Assembly: GCA_026874595.1 (NCBI GenBank)
Contig: CM049318.1
Coordinates: 45,306,456-45,370,455, forward strand
Direction: 5' to 3'
DNA length: 64,000 nt
Source of the DNA: Sipunculus nudus
Taxonomy: Eukaryota > Annelida > Sipuncula > Golfingiida > Sipunculidae
Shown: piece by piece, positions 58,730 to 64,000 of the stretch
Position numbering within the stretch: the stretch's first letter is position 1
Layout: every line of letters starts with the position of its first letter
The notes under the pieces: model-generated
Seen by the model: only the letters and a program-made list of their open reading frames with translations
Database searches by the model: none
Told to the model about the DNA's origin: nothing
Made by a program: the position numbers and the translations under genes

Positions 58730-58915
58730 CCATTATTCTATAATGTGCAGGGTTTCGTATGTTCACAGTGCATATTACAGTCACTTGTTGAAATACTGAA
58801 ACTTTTACAGATACATGTTTGTGATCATGAGAGGCTCCTGCATCTTTCATGTAGTCCATACAAATATTCTCAGAATCATTTTCAGCTGAGCGCTGTGACC
58901 CAAAGGTCCCTTGTT
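58730..58915 (+). mobile_element. 3' end of CAGCTGAGCG-type family, second copy
   Basis: CATGAGAGGCTCCTGCATC, then CAGCTGAGCGCTGTGACCCA and AAGGTCCCTTGTT (58884-58914). Counterpart of 22490-22745. Confidence 0.5.
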
Positions 58916-59387
58916 AGATAAATCAATATAATTGTCTTAATGCTTGTTCTGTCTTATTTTACCATATTCTATAAAAACAACATATATTTATTATATATAT
59001 TGTATGTACAAAACTGCCGAAACAGACTCTTAGAAATAAAATCCTAAACTACATAATTTATTGCCACCTTTGGTTCGTTCTGTAAAAAAACTATTTAGCA
59101 TTGTATAATTAATTTTCTCAAATGAAGGGACCAAGGGGCAAGAATGATGCGGTGTGTGTTGGATACATTTTGCATTGGGACATTTTTTTAGTGAACATCA
59201 TATCAGAGGGAAAATGAGAAGAACGTTATTTGCTAATAAATCAGTTGAATGGAAGTTAATGGCTAGACCTGCGTAGGTCCCTATGATTTTGTCAGATTCT
59301 GATGTTACGTAAATATACCCCAAGTAAAAGCAACCCTGATACTGTTACTCTGTTGACCCTATGTCCAGCTGCCATGGCTAGTTCCAG
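58916..59387. other. No gene seen
   Basis: AT-rich spacer. Confidence 0.4.
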
Positions 59388-59967
59388 TAATTGTATCCGC
59401 CAAAACAGAGTTCTGTGTGGCATCTGTGTGCTCAATTACTAATGTATAGGATTCTCATCTTTTCCCCCCCTTCAGCGATAGTGGGGCCCCCTGGAGAAAG
59501 TGGGGGCGGTGGTGTAATGGTTAAGGTGCAGGGCTCATAATCGAGAGGTCGTGAGTTCGAATCTCGGTCAGATTCCCACCATGCCAAGACCCTTAGGCAA
59601 GGTCCCAACCGCAAGTGTGCTTCTGTCCACCCAGCAGTAGAAATGGGTACCAGTAAATACTGGGAAGGTAACCTGCGATGGACTAGCGTCCCATCCAGGA
59701 GGGGTTTAACTCCCAAGTCGCTTCACACTACCAAAACCGGGATACGCTCCGGCCTAAAGAGCCATTAGGCTCGGGTGTAAAAGCCCAGCAGACTTTACCT
59801 ACCTTACTATACAACTTGGACAGCTTACTAGCCAGACATCAATGCTAATATGCAACACATGTCACTCTATTTTCCCTTGCCACTCAATCCATGCCTCACT
59901 TCACCCGTTCCACTCTGATTTAGGCAGATACACGTAGTCGCTTGTCGACTACCCGTATTCTAGTTTA
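59388..59967 (+). mobile_element. Helitron-like element, GTATCCGC family, rearranged copy
   Basis: 5' end AATTGTATCCGCCAAAACAG (59391) and 3' end with CACTTCACCCGTTCCACTC, GTAGTCGCTTGTCGACTAC, ATTCTAGTTTA (to 59967) match 1252-2442. The tandem core is missing. In its place are an 80-bp stretch duplicated outside the element and a tRNA-derived SINE. Confidence 0.6.
59498..59805 (+). mobile_element. tRNA-derived SINE
   Basis: The head GGTGGTGTAATGGTTAAGG (A box) and GGTCGTGAGTTCGAATCTCG (B box) fits a tRNA with anticodon-loop CTCATAA (CAT). The body has CCTTAGGCAAGGTCC, CCACCCAGCAGTAGAAATGG, CCTGCGATGGACTAGCGTCC and CGGGATACGCTCCGGCC, which are conserved SINE-body motifs known from many invertebrates (family name not asserted). 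The length exceeds a tRNA and no CCA or gene context is present, so it is a SINE, not a tRNA gene. Confidence 0.8.
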
Positions 59968-59987
59968 CAGCCACCACCTACTGGTGG

Positions 59988-60068
59988 CATCCGTGTGCTC
60001 AATTACGAATGTATAGGATTCTCATGTAGTCTTCACCCCTCAGTGATAGTGGGGCCCCCTGGAGAAAG
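59988..60068 (+). repeat. 80-bp direct repeat of 59415-59497
   Basis: GGCATCCGTGTGCTCAATTA, CGAATGTATAGGATTCTCAT and AGTGGGGCCCCCTGGAGAAAG recur, once inside the element left of the SINE and once just beyond its 3' end. Confidence 0.75.
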
Positions 60069-61810
60069 AAAGTTAACTATCTGCATCCCAATGAAGGAGC
60101 CAATACATGTATCATCAAATGATTACTGAACATAAATAAACGTGATAAAAAATGAAGAAAAAGTTTTTCCTCGAACTGTTACAGGTCTAGTTATTGGCTT
60201 ACAGTTTACGGTACAACTATCTAGAACATGAGCGATCAGGCCGCAGGTTCCAGGCCGGCCCCGGAATGCTGCGGCCCTGTCCGCCGGTTACCGGATACTG
60301 GTCATCGTACGCGGTGTACAGGTATCATATGTATTAATAGATCAGCTGGATGCGTAGTCAGCATGCTTTAGGTTGCTGAGTTGACCTGTCTAAGGTTAGT
60401 TATGAGGGTGATTCTATCTTTAGTAATTTAAGAAAAACTTACGGTGCATATCTGGCAATTTACATTTGATCATTGCGTAAGAAACATCTTGATGTCGCTC
60501 TTGAAGGTCAGAGGTTAAAGCCCAGGGACTATAGGTCAGATCACAGTTTTAACTGGCGCTTTGAGTTATTCGAATCTGATAATCGATGCTTTGTCTTTCT
60601 ATAACCTTTAATCACAATTTCATAATGTTCTGAAGACAGGGTGGCAGAACAAGCTATAGGGTTCTGATCAATTTAAGTTAAGCAGATGTACGCACCATTT
60701 CTGATCTGTTATGTTCTTCTTGTTGTCAAACAGTTATTTTCACAAATGTGAGAAAAAATTAGGAAATCCCGTATCAAGAATAAGAAAAATCACATTTAAA
60801 GTAAACGTGCCTAATTTCATGCTGTAATGATTAATATCAAAAGGCATGTTTATGTATAACAAAATTGCGCCAAGTACCAGTCTATATTGTTAATATTATA
60901 ACTACAAAGCTGATCAAATGGGTTTGCCTTTTCTGCATGATTATATAGAGAGACACGTGCTTCTGTTTAAAAAAAAAGCAAAACATGAAGCACCCCATGG
61001 GGACTATTACTCGGATATAACACCATGGCGGCGGTTGAAACAAACGATCGCTGTCCTCATGCAAGAAAAGTGGTGCAACAGAAAAGAGAAGGAATCTGGC
61101 ACCGCCAAACTCAGTATTTAAGTACAGTAATGGTTCCTATGGAACAACCACGGCAGGACCAATGGGTCCCATCAATACATTCAATACCAGGAACAAATCA
61201 TGACATGGTCATGACATACTTGAAACCAAATGCCTTCGGCCCAAGCGCATAGAAGAAAAAGGTTCAGTTGTGAACCATAATCAAAGTTTTTAGTTATTAC
61301 ACCAACTGAAAAAGAATATCCTAGGTCACCCTCCAGATGTTGTTTCTACTCGAAATGCCGAGACCACTTATCTCAACTGTTAAACGTTAAATTCAAAATT
61401 TGTTACATTTCAAAGAAAATCTTTTGTCTACATTAACATGCGCATGCTTACAAAATATTACTTATTCCGTGAAGTAATTATCACTATAACACCCATGTTT
61501 ATGTATTTTGCCTGGAAACAATTCTAATTAAACAATTTTGAATGGACTACATTGCTCTCTTCACTGCATTTTTAACTGGTGTATGTAGAAGCCGCAGTGC
61601 ATTTTTGGGGTCATTCGTACTCCTGCGCAGTGAGATCCCATGTAGATGTCAGATCACTGACGAGGCGTGTGCGAAGTATTGAGAATCAAATGTGAGAGGA
61701 AGCTGGTAAACCTTTGTAAAGAAAGGCAACTCGATATTGTATGATAGTTTTGGTTTCATGGAAAGATATTTATGAATGTGAAAACCAACAAAGGCCTACC
61801 TGTAAACCCA
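60069..61810. other. No gene recognised
   Basis: 60230-60320 is GC-richer (GGCCGCAGGTTCCAGGCCGG). ORFs at 60918-61252 overlap each other and have no motifs; ATGGAACAACCACGG and neighbours are unlikely coding. No repeat family was recognised. Confidence 0.4.
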
Positions 61811-64000
61811 GTAAACTAGACGACCATAGGTTGAACGCTTGCCGGAAATAGAAAATTAAAGACAGGCGTAGAGACAGAACATATTGTCGGTTTTCCATCA
61901 ATGGAATGACTCTCAGGGCCATTGCTGAGAAGTTGTAGCCCATAGAATGACATATGAGACATTGGAACGAGCAAGCAGACAAAGCTGACAACAAAAGACG
62001 AACAGACAGACATATTGACAATGTGAGACAAGATTGACACCAGATGACTTGACCAGGTAATGGAGAAGACTCAGAGGCAGAAAATAAGCTATAGTTTATG
62101 TAAAAGAGATTTATAGTTTTGGAGATATGGTCAAACTATGATATGTGTGGGAGGGTCGAGTTCAGCGCTCCCTAGTGATCATATCTGGAAAATGGAAAGA
62201 AAAGTTTCGCAATATTGGCGTAAGACATGTGCTATATCAGTTTCAAAAGGATTCCTTCAAATCTGTGGCCTGTACAATTGTAAAGGTACACACCAGAAGA
62301 AAGGCCTTGGAATGACGATTAAAATAAGCTACTGTTGAAGGAGATACGACTAATAGTAACACAGATATGAAGAAAAAAACATTTTGTATATTTTTGATGA
62401 CCTTGACCTATTACCTATATTGACCAAAAACAATAGGCTCTTGTCAATTTAAATTTTCCATCAACTTTTTAAGTTTGAAAGCGATTGCTGCAAAATTGCG
62501 ACCTGTAGAGAGGGGACAGACAGACTAAACGACCAGAGGTTGAGCGCTCACCGCAAGTTGAAATGACAGACAGACAAAACAAAGTGTCGGTTTTCCATCA
62601 ATTGAGTGACCCTCAGAGTGAATGCAGAGGAATTGGGGCATGTAGAATGACATACAGTGAAACCTCGTTGTGTCAAAGTCGGGTAAGTCAAATTCCCGCA
62701 TGTGTCGAAGTCGAACGTGGGGTCCGTGCAAGAAATAGTTAAAACCTTACGACACTCCGCTTGTGTCGAAGTCGGATGTGTCGAAAAACCGGATGTGTCG
62801 AGGTGTTTTGTTGGTCCCCAGCTAATATTTATATCCCTTAACTCGAAGTCATGTTTGGATAACAGTTGTGCAGGGCCCGTCAATCATGGTTGGGCCATGA
62901 TGACCAGTCATAATTGATACCGACCAGGCTCTCACTCTTCAAGCGCGATGGCTCTGTCGACTCAAGGTCATGCTGCTTTAATATTTGGTCAACAGGTGTG
63001 CACGGTCCAACAATCATACATACTAGTCATGACTAGTTACATAATTAATACCGGCTAGGATCTTACTCATCAAGCGCAATGGCTGACATACCTAGTCCGT
63101 TGTTTCCTTGTTTGGCCAATAAGTCAGTCATAATCATGCCTTTCTTCTCTCGCCAACAAAGCATTAATGAAAAGTTATAAAAAAATCAAACATAATCCAG
63201 TCCTTACCTTTGATGTGTCTAGGATAATGTTGAACTGAAAGTGATCTGAGCCAATAATTTATTGATTTGTGTGCTTTCATACACGTACATGTATGTGCTC
63301 TAATTTCACTTTCTTGATTAACCTAATCCCATTTTTTGTTGGTATTTATCTGTTTTTTATTTTTTAATGAAAAAATGTATATAAAATTTGCGTTGTTCTT
63401 TCATGAAAACATTTGTGAGTACTATATGACATAGGCCCTATACACATGCAGTATTTATCGATAATAATCATGACTAAAAAGGTTGAATATAATGAACATC
63501 GGTTGTCTCAAACTCCGGTTGTGTCGAAGTAAATTCACCAGTCCCTTCGACTTCGACACAACGAGGTTTCACTGTATATCACACAAAAGAACATGAAAGC
63601 AGACAAAGCTGACAACAACAGACAAACGGACAGACATACTGACACAATGACACATTTGAGATAAAAGATCACAAGATAATCATATAAAGAAGGAATTTAG
63701 AAACAAAATGAGTTATAGTTTGTGCAGATAAAAATCACAGATTTGGAGATATGGCCAAATACTGAAATGTTGCAGTAGTTTGAGTGCAACGCTCTCTAGC
63801 AGCTATATCCCGAGAATTAAAAATCACTTTCTAGATAACTGTATGGCATCAGCTGAACCAGTTTCAAAAGGATTTCTGCAAAACTGTGGCCTGTAGAATG
63901 CTATATGTAGGGCGCAAGAAAAAGCAAGTAGAAGAAATTGAGACAGCAGACAAACGGACAAACATACTGTCAAAGTGACAAAAATTTAAGACCAGATGAC
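61811..64000 (-). mobile_element. Helitron-like GCTTGCCG family, inverse copy (runs off window)
   Basis: On the - strand the 3' terminus reads CCGGCAAGCGTTCAACC, GGTCGTCTAGTTTAC at about 61811-61850, like the end of 26648-29417. A second, related terminus (AGCGCTCAACCTCTGGTCGT on - strand) occurs at about 62528-62550, so two units are nested or in tandem. A TA-flanked element is inserted at 62655-63574. The 5' end lies beyond the window. Confidence 0.55.
62655..63574. mobile_element. TA-flanked non-autonomous pogo-like element (920 bp)
   Basis: CAGTGAAACCTCGTTGTGTC at the left is inverted as GACACAACGAGGTTTCACTG at the right, with TA at 62653-62654 and 63575-63576. Subterminal tandem copies of TGTGTCGAAGTCG follow on the left and recur on the right. 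The ends resemble the Tigger/pogo type. No transposase; the interior is AT-rich. Confidence 0.75.

Noticed and set aside
59510-59580. tRNA gene with CAT anticodon
   Set aside because: A and B boxes are good, but the sequence continues into a SINE body inside a repeat cluster, and the acceptor stem does not pair cleanly. Called a SINE head.
61025-61252. 75-codon + strand ORF
   Set aside because: Overlaps another frame, no recognisable domain; probably chance.

Overview
This window is eukaryotic and almost certainly animal DNA. It is AT-rich, has spliced coding exons, and is packed with transposon debris, microsatellites and minisatellites. No bacterial operon, phage module, rRNA gene, CRISPR array or functional tRNA gene was seen. 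The repeat style (short-unit-cored elements with terminal hairpins, tRNA-derived SINEs, dispersed GTCCGTCGTCCGTC tracts) and an activin-like ligand exon suggest a marine invertebrate, most likely a mollusc. That placement is inference, not proof.

Host-gene content is sparse. The best gene is the first coding exon of an activin/inhibin-beta-like TGF-beta ligand (30267-30717, + strand). A candidate second exon lies at 37595-37714, but its reading phase does not match exon 1. On the - strand, two exons at 54998-55077 and 54322-54605 have good splice sites and join in phase. They encode the C-terminal part of an unrecognised conserved-looking protein, with one frameshift in the last exon. Weaker coding-like stretches are at 35227-35582, 56071-56244, 14700-14888, 2686-2812 and 24534-24744.

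Mobile DNA, left to right. A gag fragment sits at the left edge. A Helitron-like element lies at 1252-2442. A non-LTR retrotransposon on the - strand (reverse transcriptase 3785-6466, endonuclease 12358-13090) has been split by a 5.9-kb TTAA-flanked insertion, 6471-12353, which itself carries inverted arrays of a 15-bp unit. A 2.1-kb element with about 170-bp palindrome-studded inverted ends lies at 14462-16558. A TA-flanked element with near-perfect inverted ends lies at 23273-25328. Several Helitron-like families follow (26648-29417, 31628-33198, 36043-38467, 44137-45782, 59388-59967, 61811 to the window end). An old inverted duplication with tRNA-like SINEs spans 38600-42960. A pogo/Tigger transposon with a broken transposase is at 47100-49850. 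An interleaved inverted repeat is at 50008-51210, followed by a TATA/initiator/AATAAA unit that looks like a solo LTR.

Recurrent themes: (1) at least four families share one architecture (5' hairpin starting ATTG, subterminal copy of its arm, 3' hairpin, TCTAGTTT end); (2) one family scatters AGGTCAnnnTGACCT palindromes and others scatter AGGTCAAAGGTCA repeats, which match nuclear-receptor binding sites; (3) two palindrome-array families (AAAGAACC-type and AAACATGTTT-type) share a CACTCTWA terminus. All calls come from reading the sequence; no database search was run.
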